From contig OZ026605.1 of the NCBI GenBank assembly GCA_964020085.1, positions 28,844,098 to 28,908,097 of the forward strand: a DNA stretch of 64,000 bases, given 5' to 3'. A program made the position numbers and the translations under genes. This document shows positions 35,077 to 48,123 of the stretch, piece after piece. The notes under the pieces were generated by a model that was given only the letters and a program-made list of their open reading frames with translations, did no database searches and had not been told where the DNA came from. Position 1 is the stretch's first letter, and each line of letters opens with the position of its first letter. The stretch comes from Micromussa lordhowensis. Lineage: Eukaryota; Cnidaria; Anthozoa; Scleractinia; Lobophylliidae.

Positions 35077-38000
35077 ATGGCGGAAACCTTGGAGGATTTG
35101 ATTGGTACTATTCGATTCCCTTTAATTTGCTTGCTTTGAATCATTTCCGCATTTATTTACGACTTAAACTGTCTTTTAGATAAAGCCACGGATCCATCTA
35201 AAAGCCAAGAAGGTGTGGATTACACAACTCCAGTATGCGACAGAATAAATATTGAGCTAGATGGGTGAGGACGGTTAATTTTGGCCGAGAGTTTGCGTCA
35301 GTTTAGTTCAGTTTTAAGGTTTAAGTTTAAATATATTATTATCTGTTTTCTAGTCCACTAATCGGGATCCGTTACATTGCAACGAAAGTCAAGAGCGCCA
35401 GGGAAGAAGAGGCTCTGCTTGGACTTAGTGTGAGTTTAAAATCTTTTGTTGCTAAATCGCAATCACATCAGCCAATGAAAAGAAGGCAAGTGCATATGAA
35501 GCAACGGTGATCCACACATCTAAGATATGCATGTCTTAAAGTCATGTACAAGAGTTTTTTCCTGTGCAGATCTATTCTTTAGTACTGCTTTTGAATCTTG
35601 ACTCAATAGAATTGATGCTTGATAAATCAATCGCTCAATCAATGACAATCAATTTCCTTGTAGTTAAGGTGGCTTACCACAGTTTTGATGAATTATGACA
35701 GCCCAACTTCTGACTCTTTTGAAAAATGTTCCAAGATGTTTTCCTTTTTATTTACTGTTTGCTTTTGCCGTTTATTTTATGTGAACTTTGAACAATTGAA
35801 GCTAATTTAAAGTCCCCATATCGTCAATTTTTTTATTTTCTTATCTGATTCTATGTATCACCCAATAAACTTCTGCGAAATAAAAATTTGATTTGGATAA
35901 AATGCAATCTTGTTTAGAAGTTTTAAATCGTTCAAATTTGCCGCCATTTTGGTCCACCATTCGCACCTTCGTTTTGAATGAGTTGTGACGTACATTAAGG
36001 AACACGTGACTTCAGGCTTAACTCATCTTGTTTGTTTTACCTCTGTAAATGTAAGTTAGTAGCTCATACAAAATGCTGGAAAGGTGCATTTTGCACGGAC
36101 TACGAAGCTAAATTTACAGACGTAAAACAAGTGAGATAAGTCATGCCTGAACCCACACGTTCCTGAATCTACTTCACAATTCTGAACATGTCGATGCTGT
36201 GATCAGCGGCAGGGGTCGACCGCAAGAAAATAGGATTTTCAGGTTTTTAAACCTTCATAAAAAATCGCTTTTTATTCAAAATCGAAAAAACTTTTTGCAG
36301 AAGTTCATTGCATGAAACATAGAATCAGATGGGAAAATAAAAATTTTGATGATATGGGCACTTTAAATGTCAACTGTTGAGACCGTTAATATACACACGC
36401 TTAAAAGAGAACACAAACTGTTTAATGCATTCTGAGAATATTCCGCCGCACCCACATGTGCAAAGTTCTCACATTTATAGGGCGGTAAACAACGTCATGT
36501 AAAAGCAACCAGATGTACAAGGGTGTAAGTACTTTGTGTAAGAACCAGGATATAACATCTCCCTTTTTTTACGGATACTTATATGCAAGCTAATAAAGTT
36601 AATAAACAATATTAATGATCCGATGCCCTATGGCAAAGTTCTCTAATCTTAACACACGAAATTAGTAGGAAAAGAAAAATACAACTCAATGGAAAAAAAC
36701 ATATAAATGATCGACCGCGAATATTGACTTGAATGTTTATCCCTCGAATGTCTATTGACTCGCATAGGCTAAGAGTCTTCTAAAAACTATGTGACATAAT
36801 CAGTTAAATAAGCGGGTCTGTGACGTTCCCTTCTCGGTCAGGACGATTCTGCTGGTCTGGGCTTATCTTGTACCAGTTTTGGAGTGTCTTGTGCTGGTGT
36901 CATAGAGAGTGATGGGTTATCCTGCAATCGCTGATTGGTATCTTTAGGTGATTGGTTTACAATATCCTCATCCAGGTTATCTGGGGGTTGTAACTGTTCC
37001 TCTCGGAATTGTAACGATTCCTCAGATGGTTGGTGAGTACTGCCAGTGTTCATGAGTAAAGTCTCCCTCCAGTCTTCACAATGTCCTCCTTTTCCACCTT
37101 CTTCATGCATGATGGCATTGGCTAACTTAAAATGGCTCGCATCTCTGCAAATTTCTCGGCCATCCGTGACTCGCCTTGCTGTAATTGTAGATCCACTGAT
37201 TCTGATAAATGTATAGAAGATAGGTTCATAGGCTGTTGACCATTTGTTAACCTTCTTCTGTTTCAACAGGGCATAGTCACCCACAATAAAATTATGCTCC
37301 CTGGTGTTTGTACCACTGCGTTTCATCTTCTCCTTGTAGAGCTTATCTCTCTCATCCATCAAGTCATCTTGCTCACTCCTTTCTTTCAGTGTTGCATAGC
37401 TCAATTTTGTCCGGATTGGCCTGTTAGACATTGCTTGATAAGGTGTCACACCAGTAGCTGGGTGTGGTGTGTCCCTGTAGGCCATTAACATGTCATGGAT
37501 AGCCATGTTTCTGTCAAGTCCAGTCTTCCCTTGGAGATGGGCAATCTGTTCTGTTTTGTTAAGAATCTGCATGAAATGTTCCACTTGTCCATTAGCCCTG
37601 GGATGCAGAGGTGTCACTTTGTGGTGTTGAAATCCTTCTTCTTCTGCGAAGGCTGCAAATTCTTTTGAATTAAATGGTGGACCATTGTCAGATTGTACTC
37701 GTTTTGGTATGCCATGATGAGCAAAGATTTTCTTTAATTTGTCCTTAGTTGGTTTTATCGCTGTTGAAAACACTACTTCCACTTCTGGGTATCGAGTTCT
37801 CTGATCCAGAACTACCAAATTGTAGTGACCATCAGAGTAAGGACCTCCAAAGTCAACTGAAATTTCTTCCCATGGTTCTTTCGGAATAGCTGATGGTTTG
37901 ATGGGCTCCTGTCTACGGTCAATCATACCATTCATACCAGGAAACCAGTATTTGGCTCTGAGCATTTGTTTCATCTTCGTTGTACCAAGATGTCCTAGCT

Positions 38001-41000
38001 TGTGAGCTGTTTTGATAATTTTCTGCTGTAATGTTGTTGGCAGAACAATTCGTTCCATCCTAAATATCAGGCCTTGTGCTTCATATAGCTCAACATCCTT
38101 CTTGCTCGTTTCCCAGTTCTCTTTCTTGATGGTTGTGCTGAGCTTCTGCAGTGCAGTATCTCGGTACGTTTCATCTTTTATCCTGTCCAACACAACTGCA
38201 TGCTCTGTTTCTATAGCTGCCTTCAGAATCTTCTCAGTGTTGTTGTTGCCAATGATTGGTAGAGGGTGTCATGACAAAAAATCCAGAGGATCAGCTTCAT
38301 CCCTTCCAGGCTCATATTTCATTTCAAAGTCCACATCTTGCATGTCCATAACCCATTTCTCTATGCGGGGTGGAAGCTTTGCAGTAGGCTTATTGAACAG
38401 TAGCAGAAGTGGTTTATGTGCTGTGACAATCATGAATCTTGGCGCTCCAAGTAGGTAGATGGAAAATCGATCTTTAGCCCATTTCACACATAGTGCATCC
38501 TTCTCTGTTTGACTATACCTCTTTTCCACATCAGTCAGCCTGCGGCTTATGAAATGCACCAGTTACCAGCCCTTGGTGGATTGTTGGAAAAGGCCAGCCG
38601 ATAGTCCCTCATTGTAACTAGCCTCGACTCTCACCATGATTGGCAACTTTGGGTTGAAGAATGCCATTGTGTCTTTGTTGGAGATGTTAGCTTTCAATTC
38701 TTCAAAAGCATTGTCCTCCTCAGGTCCCCAGTGGAACTTGATATCCTTATGTGTCAACTCTCTCAACGGTTTCGTGAGCAAAGCATACCGGGGTATAAAC
38801 TTGGAGAGATACCCAGTCATGCCGATAAAACTTCTTACTTCTGCCTTGGATACGGGGGCTGGGCACCCATGGATGGCTTGTACTTTCTCCGGTGTCGGTT
38901 TGAGACCATCCCTGCCAAATTGGTAACCATAAAAGGTGATCTGTGCCTGTCCGAATACGCACTTGGGTTTGTTAAAGGTGACCCCATAATCTTCAGCTTT
39001 CTGAAATACCAGCTCCAGTGTTTCATTGTGCTCCTTCCAATTGCTTGCTCCAATTAAGATGTCATCTCTTTGATTGAGGCACTGAGGAATGTCCCCGAAG
39101 ATTCTGCTCATAGCCTCATCAAACAGGTCTTGAGATGCTTTTGCACTGAATACCAGCCTTTTGGGTCTGAAATTACCCCATGGTGTGCTGAAGGTTGCAA
39201 TGGACCTTGATTCCGGGTGTAACACTAACTGGTGGTACCCCTGCCGAAGGTCTAGTTTCGTCAAGATGGTGCAGTCATGGAACTTGTGAATGAAATCTTC
39301 AACTACTGGTGCCTGCAAAATTTGGCTTCTTTCCATGTGCTTATTTGGGACTCGCAAGTCAACACTGGCTCCAGTTTGTCTGACGATGTTCCTGCAAACT
39401 TTGGCTTCGGTTGTACTACAATGGGAGAGCACCAAGTTACCGGTTCGTCATCAGGTACTTTCTCAAAGATATCTTCATTTACACCCTGCTCCAACCATTT
39501 CTTTAGAGGTTCTTGGAGAAAATATGGCACCTGTCTAGGTCTCTGTGCAACTGGAACTGCTTCAGGCTTCATAAGGAATCGGCCTAAGATTTCGCCCCCA
39601 TTCTTCTTGTCTTCTATCTTGCCAACACCTTGAAATAAGTGGTTGTACTTGGTAATTAGATCCTTTAAATCTTGTTCACCTTTCTCTTGTTTGACAGTGT
39701 TTGCACTGTGTCCTTCCTTAGAAACTGCCAGGTCGTTGTGTTCTGCAAAACAGCCATCGGGTTGGATCTTCAGCATTCCTAACTCTGTTAATGTTTCCTT
39801 GCTGATCAATGGGGGTGAATGTATTCTTCCAGATACCACAGCAAACTTAGTAACTTTCCTGCATGTACGGTTACGAATAACTGTCTGGAGTTCTCCTTTG
39901 ACCTCAAGTTTGTGTTGAAGAGTACGCAGCTTGACATTACTGTCTGTTGGGGTAGGCTTGCCATTTGTCCTATGGATGAATGCCTTGAATTGGTGTTCAT
40001 CCATGATGTTAACATCAGCACCACTATCAGCCTCCATTACCACATCAACATCATTCAGCCTTACAACAACAGTCCGATAATTACCACCATCCTTTCCAAT
40101 CTGACTTATTTTCTTGGCCTCTGCCAGGTGCTCTGCTGCCTGTCATCTGAGCTTGTAGATTCAGCATGTTCGTCATCCGAGCTTGTACATGTAAATTCAG
40201 CATGGTCAGCGGTTGTCTTCTTAATCCTCTTTTTTTTTAGCTCTGCCTGGCTTCTGTTTTCTGGGTTTGTAGCCATGATTATTCCCAGATTTACACACAG
40301 AGGAGAAATGATTCCATTTATGGCACTTGTGGCATTTCTTCCCAAATGCAGGGCAATCTTTTCCTTTCTCATGGACTCCAGTCAATCCACAAAATTGACA
40401 TTTATGCTTCTTGCCAGGTCGCTGAGTTCGATCGAGTCCATCGCCATGCTCTTGTTTGGGTTTTTGCTGCTCAGCATAAACACGGGAAATATCCTCAGCA
40501 TTGCTCTGTCCACTGCCCATGTCTCCCATTTGCCTTGGGATATCCTCCGTCTGACTTACTTCGGTCAAGAATCGCGTCAGGTCCCACGTTTTGCTGATGG
40601 CTTTTTCAATCAACTTTTTGTTGTCAATGGTTTGGATTATGTGCTCCAAGATTCTCTCGTCAAAATGTGGTTCCAAATTTGCATTCCTTGGCTTTCTCAC
40701 GCAGTCTCGCCACGTATGCACTTGTGGTTTCACCAACATGTGGTCTCATTTTCAAAAATAAATACCTCGCATGATGCTTATTCCTCTTTGGAGTAAAATG
40801 GTCGTTCAACTTCGTTCGCAACTTCGGTAAACGTCTGCCGTTTCTGGGTCCACTAGGCTTTTCTCTAGTCGGGCTATCTCCTTCCGTCCGTAAATAATTA
40901 TGGTATCTTTCTTGTCAACGCCTTCTGTAATTCGAAAGTACTGGAATTCTCACTCAATTCCTTCTAGCCATTCTTCCCACGCCTTGCCAATGTGATTTGG

Positions 41001-44000
41001 TTCGTCCGGAACGACAAATGGCTGTGTTCGAAGGTTTCTCGTCTCTGTAACGACACGAATCGCCTGTGCTGCTTCTTGACCTTGCTCTGCTTCACCTCCA
41101 GGCATAATGCTCGCTTTCCTTTGCCTGATACTCCCGAAAAATCCTCGTCGCCAATGTTGAGACCGTCAATATACACACGCTTAAAAGAGAACACAAACTG
41201 TTTAATGCATTCTGAGAATATACCGTCGCACCCACATGTGCAAAGTTCTCACATTTATAGGGCGGTAAACAACGTCATGTAAAAGCACCAGATGTACAAG
41301 GCTGTAATTACTTCGTGTAAGAACCAGGATATAACATCAACAAATGGCCAAAATGAGCGACCGAGTACCTAAGGAGAGACTGAGCACTAGTAGGTTAAAT
41401 GACGTTTTTCTCAAAATCTGCTCGCATGACCCCACCTCAAAATTTCAGGAATTAGAAATTGGCTCAGATTTAACATTCATGCAAAGTAAAATAAAAATCT
41501 GCAAGACAGATTTTTCGGAAACTAAGGAAATGTGAAATCAAAAATAGCTCAAAATCTGTCTAAACATGATTCATCCCTACAAATCAATTGCAAAAATTTC
41601 ATCATAGGCTTTAAGGTAGGTTTTCGAGCAATCCTCGATCAAAGACTGGCTTTTACAAGTTACCTTGGACGGGAATTAAATAGCGCATCCGCATTATTTA
41701 AGCGCACACTCATTATTTAAGCGCACACTCATGTGACGCCATGTCTTGCATGCAAGAAAGCAAGTGTAAGTTAGAGCTCTTTTACCGGTTGTTTATCGAC
41801 CTTTTCTGTCATATGATATTGGTCCCAGACTTAAACATATTGTTTGAACGGAGTTTGAAACTATCGCATCATGTACGTACCAAAGTGATTTAACACCCTT
41901 CAAGTGCTGAAATGGTTTTCCTTTTTTCTTAGGGCTACTTGTGTCAGTTCTGCATGCGTGACTTATACTGACGTCTGGCAGACAATCGAAGCACGCGCTA
42001 CTGAGTATTGGGAAAAAATGAAATAAGCCACCTTAATTAGGATTGATTGGCATGAACCATGTAATTCACACACACTGAACAGTGTATGTGAATTACATCA
42101 TTCTCATTGATTTTTGACATCATTTATTTATTATCTATCTGCTTATTTGTTCTGATTAAAGAAGATATGGAAAACATCTTAAAAGAAAACTAAACACTAT
42201 AAAATGACCTTTCGGCATCATCTTGTCACAATTATGAAATGCTCTATTAAAGTCATCCAGTCGCTCCTTAACACCTACGTTAGTCAGGTTTTTAGCCAGG
42301 ATTCAAAAAGTGGGTATCCAAAATGCACTATAGGGCCTGCTTAAATGAACAATTTATAAGGCAACATATGAAAAATAAAACAATTTTCTTTAAACAGTGG
42401 CCGCCCATCTGCCTAAAAGCCTGATGCTAGTGTAACCTGAAATGAACAACTTACTTTGATAATGGCAACAAAATGACACCGAATATCATGTTATAGCAGT
42501 TATTTTTTGAAAAAATATTTATTTATTTTATCGGATCATTAGCAGCACTCATCAGAGAACTGACAAGCCTCATTACATATACCTTGATGTTAATCCATCT
42601 CTGAACAACTGGCAAATTTATGTGGAACTCATCAGTAAAACTACTGAAGTCAACCAGCTTGGTTTCAGAACTTCATCAATAAAATTTAGTATTGATATGT
42701 CATCTCTCTGTTTGTTTTGAACCAAGAAAATTGAATGTCTAAAGTTAAGAAGAATGGTTTCCAGAAAAATTCAAATTGCTAAAAATTAATTTATTTGTAA
42801 TACAAGAAATTACTTCAGAAGTTACATGAATGCAATGTATTAGTTAGGCTTAAAATCGTATTAATATTTTGTCATTATATTTTTGATCAGCTTATTGAAG
42901 CATGTGTTCAAAACTGTGGGCAGCGATTTCACAGTGAAGTTGGAAAATACAGATTCCTTAATGAGCTAATCAAATTAATATCATCAAAGGTAATTGTATT
43001 GTAGGATGTCAATACTGTAACATGTGCAAACATGTTTCACCTCTAAATGAATTATGTTGTTCCAGAACATCTCCTTGGGGTTGTATAGGTGTTTTTCTGG
43101 AAAATGTTCAAATGTATACTTTCTACATAAACTATGGGGATCTTTACAAATCATCATAAGAAATCTCCAATTGCTTGAATCTTTGACTTACTGTAAAAGA
43201 TTTTCCTGTGGTGAAACTGTTTTAACAACAATAAATGCTAGCACTGTGTCAAAGCCAGCCACAATTCAGTGATTTTCCCTCTTTGTTTAAGGAGAGAGGT
43301 ACATGTAAATAACTAAAATACCTAAGAAACTAGTTATATATAACTCAAAAAAATAAATAATAAGCACGAGCTAGCATAAGGGGTGGCTAATGGTCCTTGA
43401 AAAATCATGGGTCTCGACAATTTTCCTGGAATTTCAAGAGTTTGGCAGTCTCGTTTTTAGCAGTTATGTGCCTCTGGCAGTCTTGATCTTTTCACAAAGT
43501 TGTTTGGGGGCCTCGATTTTTTGCAAGACTAAAAATGTCTCACAAGTCTCTGAATGAACTTAAAGGGGCAACCATACAAACTGTTGGTCCAGGGTTCAAG
43601 CCTTGCTCCCTTCCCCTGTCACTACCTGGATTTGTTCCCCATGGACCCAAGTTCAGTTACTTTGTAAACTGGTGTACCAGGTGTAACTATGTCACGTATA
43701 TTTGTAAGATTTGTTTCTTTTATTTTGTTTTTCACCTAGTATGATGGAGACTGGACACCAGATGCAGTCAAGAAGCGCATTATTCAGTGTATGTACAGTT
43801 GGACCCTGGGTTTACCAAAAGAGACCAAAATTGCTGAGGCTTACAAAATGCTGAAGCAACAAGGTAAGATGCAGCACAGTTTCACAATGTCTAAATGTGT
43901 AACTCCAGAAAATATCCTAACCTCCCCTATGGAAGGGATTTTTTTTGTAAGAACCCCCTACCCCTCTGGAAATTCCAATTAAGTTTCATACATTACTTTA

Positions 44001-45297
44001 TTTTTTTGGTCTTACAAACCCCCCACCCCCACCCCCAGGGAATTCCAATCCCTTTTGTGGGCGAGTGTGAATATTGTCTGTAACTGCACAATAAAACACA
44101 GTAACTTAATTATTTTAAAGGCATGTTACTATTTGATATGCATGTTCAGAATTTACTTTATTATTTATCAATATTAATAACTATTTGAATATTTGGACTT
44201 CACCTTTTAACCAAACTTTCATAGCATTTTTAAATAATTTATTTCATTATATATTTTTTAAAGGGCATACTTTTCGCATATTTTATGCATGTACGCAGCA
44301 GAGTGTGGTTTTGTAGGTAAGTTTAGACAATGATTGTGTGATGTTATGTGGACCACAGATGTAATTATTTAATCTCTTTTTATTGAGGAATTGTGACAAG
44401 AGACCCAGAGGACCCATATGCCACGCCATCAGATGAAGTGAGTGTGTAAATGAATATGATGTCTACATGTGTGCATGGAAACTTGCATTGATATTTCACT
44501 TGGATTTTGTGTTTCATTTACATCTACATTAACTGTTAATATCCACAGTTTTGGTGATAGTGATAGTGGTGATAGTTATATACATGTAATAGCAAAATAT
44601 GAAAATAAGTTATACTTTTATTAAATATGTAAGTTTTATTTGACATAGAAATCAAAAATCGTAAAATGATACTAACAGTTAAATTATCATACATGTAAGA
44701 GTTTTTATAGTTGCTACTTTGTTGTACCAAGTGATAATGATTTTATCCAAAAGTAGCATTTAAGTTTAAAGTACTATTGATCAGCATTTACATTTTAATT
44801 AATGAATTTCTTCTGTTGATAGAGTACACCACAAGAAAACCCAAAGGATACAATATTTCAGGACGAAGAAAAATCAAAGGTTAGCAATAACCATTCTTGT
44901 GTTTACAAAATAGAGATGGCTATATGCATCCAATATGGTCAGCTTCCATGGTGCTCAGTTTATGGCTTTCTCCGCGTCCACTTAGTTAAGATATATGTAT
45001 GGGAAGGTGCTTGTACCTGTACAGTCACCCATCATTTAACATTTCATAATAAGATTTACTGGTATTCTAAATGATAACATACCCGACTGTAAACACAGAA
45101 ATACATTGATGGAGGTGTATTGATGGAGGTAAATATAAATGCTTAAAATTGAGTTTTATTATCCAACTCTGCTTCGTAGAGTACAAATAATGCGCAAAAC
45201 AAGTACAAATATCACACAATATTTGTATTTGTCTCATTCCTACCGGCCGTGTAAAGTTTAAAAAACTTGGCAAGTTAGAATTTGGGAAAAGAAATCC

Positions 45298-45328
<31 letters not shown>

Positions 45329-46018
45329 ATGCGTAGTATCACTGAGAAGTTTTACTTGTTGTTTGTATTTTCACTAGCCCTGCGGGTTCGTCAAAATACA
45401 GCACAGCTCGTAAAAATACCCGGTGATACTACACACCAAAACATCTAATAAGATATATTTATTGACCATAGTATGGATCTGTGTTTTTACCAGCTTCTGT
45501 CACGTCTTCTGAAAAGTACTCATCCAGAGGATTTGCAAGCTGCAAACAGGCTGATAAAGACAATGGTTAGACAGGTTGGTTCTTAGAAAGGATACAAATG
45601 ACACTGCTGCAATAATTGTGGTGTTCAGTGATGTACTTATATGAATATTCTAAAGCACTAGTCTTTAGATACTGTATAGGACTGTCACAGAAATGCTACT
45701 CGCAGACTTTGTAGAAACAAGATTTGTGTGATGTATGCGTAATGGATGAGTGATGGATGCCTTTTTATAGGCATCAGGCAGATGCCCTTGATTTCAGGCA
45801 CAGTTTGAAAAAAATCTTGGCTGAAGTGTTAACTCCCCCTCACCCTTGGAATTTCCAAGAACCCTCCTTGGGTTGGGTATAGGAGAGGAGGAGACATGCC
45901 CTTGAGGAAAGTACATGTATTTTTCATGAAAAATCAAGACACTACATTAGCACTCCATGAACTACATGCAGCAGCTTCAGTCTGCTACATGTACGCTGTA
46001 TGTGTATAATAATGTACA

Positions 46019-46050
<32 letters not shown>

Positions 46051-46135
46051 GACTGGTTAAAACCGCACGCATAATTGACCATAACCAGCTGCTGTCGACC
46101 AAATTTGCCGAATTTTGTCATATTCAACCGATGAT

Positions 46136-46168
<33 letters not shown>

Positions 46169-48044
46169 CATTGACCTAGAAAACCTGGGGACGAGGTTGT
46201 GTTATTTTCACAAAGAGCGAAATGGCTGTAAGTAGGTTTACAAGTTGGAACAAAGCAAATACAACGAGTAATAAAGCAATTATTGAATTCGGCTTTCGGC
46301 TTTCGTAGGATAACACCCTCCTCGACCTGCGCAATGCTTCATATCCTACTCAGCCTTTGGCCTCTGTGGATAACACCCTCCTTGTTCTGCAGAATTCTTC
46401 ATATCCTACTCAGCCTCATTCAATAATTGCTAAATATTGTAGAACACTCCTGGGCAGACGTTATTTTGTGCGGAGACAAGCAACAGTAAGAAATACAAAA
46501 TGTACATCTGCATTCGCAGGTTCAGGCTGGTTCTACCACAGTTCAAAGGCTAAGGACCTTTTTACAGTGACTTTTATAAGTGACATGTACCTACATTACA
46601 CATACACTGTATGCGTTTGCCAATGATCTTATCATTGTCATTGAATTGCCAATGATCTTATCATTGTCATTGAATTGTGTGATTTTGCCAGGATGAAATG
46701 AAGATGGAGAGATTGGTGAAAAGAAACACTGAAATAGAAACTTGCTGTAATAACATAAAGCTGCTAACAGAAATGCTGAACCACTACAGCCCCAGTTCTC
46801 CATCCCAAGATAAAGAGCTGATGAAGGTAAGTGGAACTTGCAAATTTAATGTCCACACATTGTATAAATGGCAAATGTCATTTATTATGAACAATAGCTC
46901 ATATATCTCTTATTATATTTACATGATATCATTTTGATCCTTCTTGAGAGAGAGGTTTGAGAATTGAGGTAAAAGTTTCATTACCAAGACACGTACATGT
47001 GCATGTAGCTCCAGTGCAGCAGTACAGTGTACATATAGTCTGGACCCTCATGTTTGTACTTGCATGGTGCTAATCAGAACCACACAACCATGCCTGTCCA
47101 CCCATCTGGACACCTCAACTTTGTGTGTATGTCTGCATGCCAGCAGCTACATACTTCTATAACCAGACACCTGCCATCAGTAGATGCCAAAATGTGGTAA
47201 TCACAACAACTGCCTAGCGAGGCACCATTCTATAAATACATGGCAGGGTTCTTACTTCGCCTCCTGCAAAGTTGTGATCTTAACAGTGACTACATGTAGC
47301 TGAGTTGTATGCCAAACTTTGGTGAGAGCTGTTTTTTTAAGAGTTGTTGACGAGCAATTTGTTGTCACAAACAGGAGCTTTATGATGCCTGTGATAGGAT
47401 GAGACCCCAGTTGTTCAGACTGGCCAGTTCAGCCACGGAAGATGGTGACGAAGGACTTGGTAAGATGAAAAGCCTTAACTCTGAATTATACTAAATTAAG
47501 GTTTCACTAAAACCATAAAATCTGCATCATGTAACTACATTGTATTGAAGATGCCAAAAATACTTTACCAACAAACTCTAATGCAAATATCAACATTTTG
47601 CAGCTGATATTCTCAGGGTGAATGATGATCTGTCAAGAGTCTTAGAGTATTACCGAAGGATTTTCGGAATGGCCCCCCTGGCTTCACTCTCATCAACTGG
47701 TCCAGCCTCCCCTCCAGCAACCCAGACAGCAGTGGCAGAGCCTGGGGTAGGTGCAGGAACTGCTGCAGGAGCTGGTACAGGAGCAGGTGCTTCCACTCTT
47801 ATTGACCTGGGTGCTACAAGTCGACAGGCAGAATCAACAGAAACACCTGTTTCAAGTGTTCTGGAAAATGAACTCAAAGCTCTGGGTAAGTCCGCTTACA
47901 ACTTTCAGAGGGTTTTGAGAATTTGGGATGGAAGAGTTGGGGGAAGGCTTGCTGAGTGGCTGTCCACCACTATGATGGGCAAAGAATCATTATGTTGTGT
48001 GTACCACATACATAGCACTGATAGGATAACCGATGATGACGACA

Positions 48045-48123
<79 letters not shown>

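Larger units (their letters stand above)
36375..41336 (-). mobile_element. Ty3-type LTR retrotransposon, decayed
   Basis: Complete in structure and inserted in GGA intron 3 opposite to the gene. LTRs 36375-36557 (183 bp) and 41155-41336 (182 bp) start TGTTGAG, end TAACA and differ by six substitutions and one indel. Five-base target duplications TCAAC stand at 36370-36374 and 41337-41341. The primer site (41141-41153, minus strand TGGCGACGAGGAT) matches the 3' end of a metazoan tRNA-Ser(GCU). The polypurine tract is at 36558-36570 (minus strand). Domain order gag, protease, RT, RNase H, integrase is Ty3-like; serine-tRNA priming suggests the Mag-type group. About 97% LTR identity implies a moderately old insertion. 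Confidence 0.9.
35664..42036. mobile_element. Outer inverted-repeat element split by insertions
   Basis: TTAAGGTGGCTTA (35664-35676) and its perfect reverse complement (42024-42036) enclose most of GGA intron 3. Removing the inner MITE (35806-36367) and the LTR element leaves an element of about 0.8 kb. I read it as an old MITE that later received both insertions. Confidence 0.5.

Noticed and set aside
39819..40796. 325-aa plus-strand frame
   Set aside because: Antisense of the gag and protease region of the LTR element; hydrophobic composition comes from complementing Lys/Glu-rich codons.
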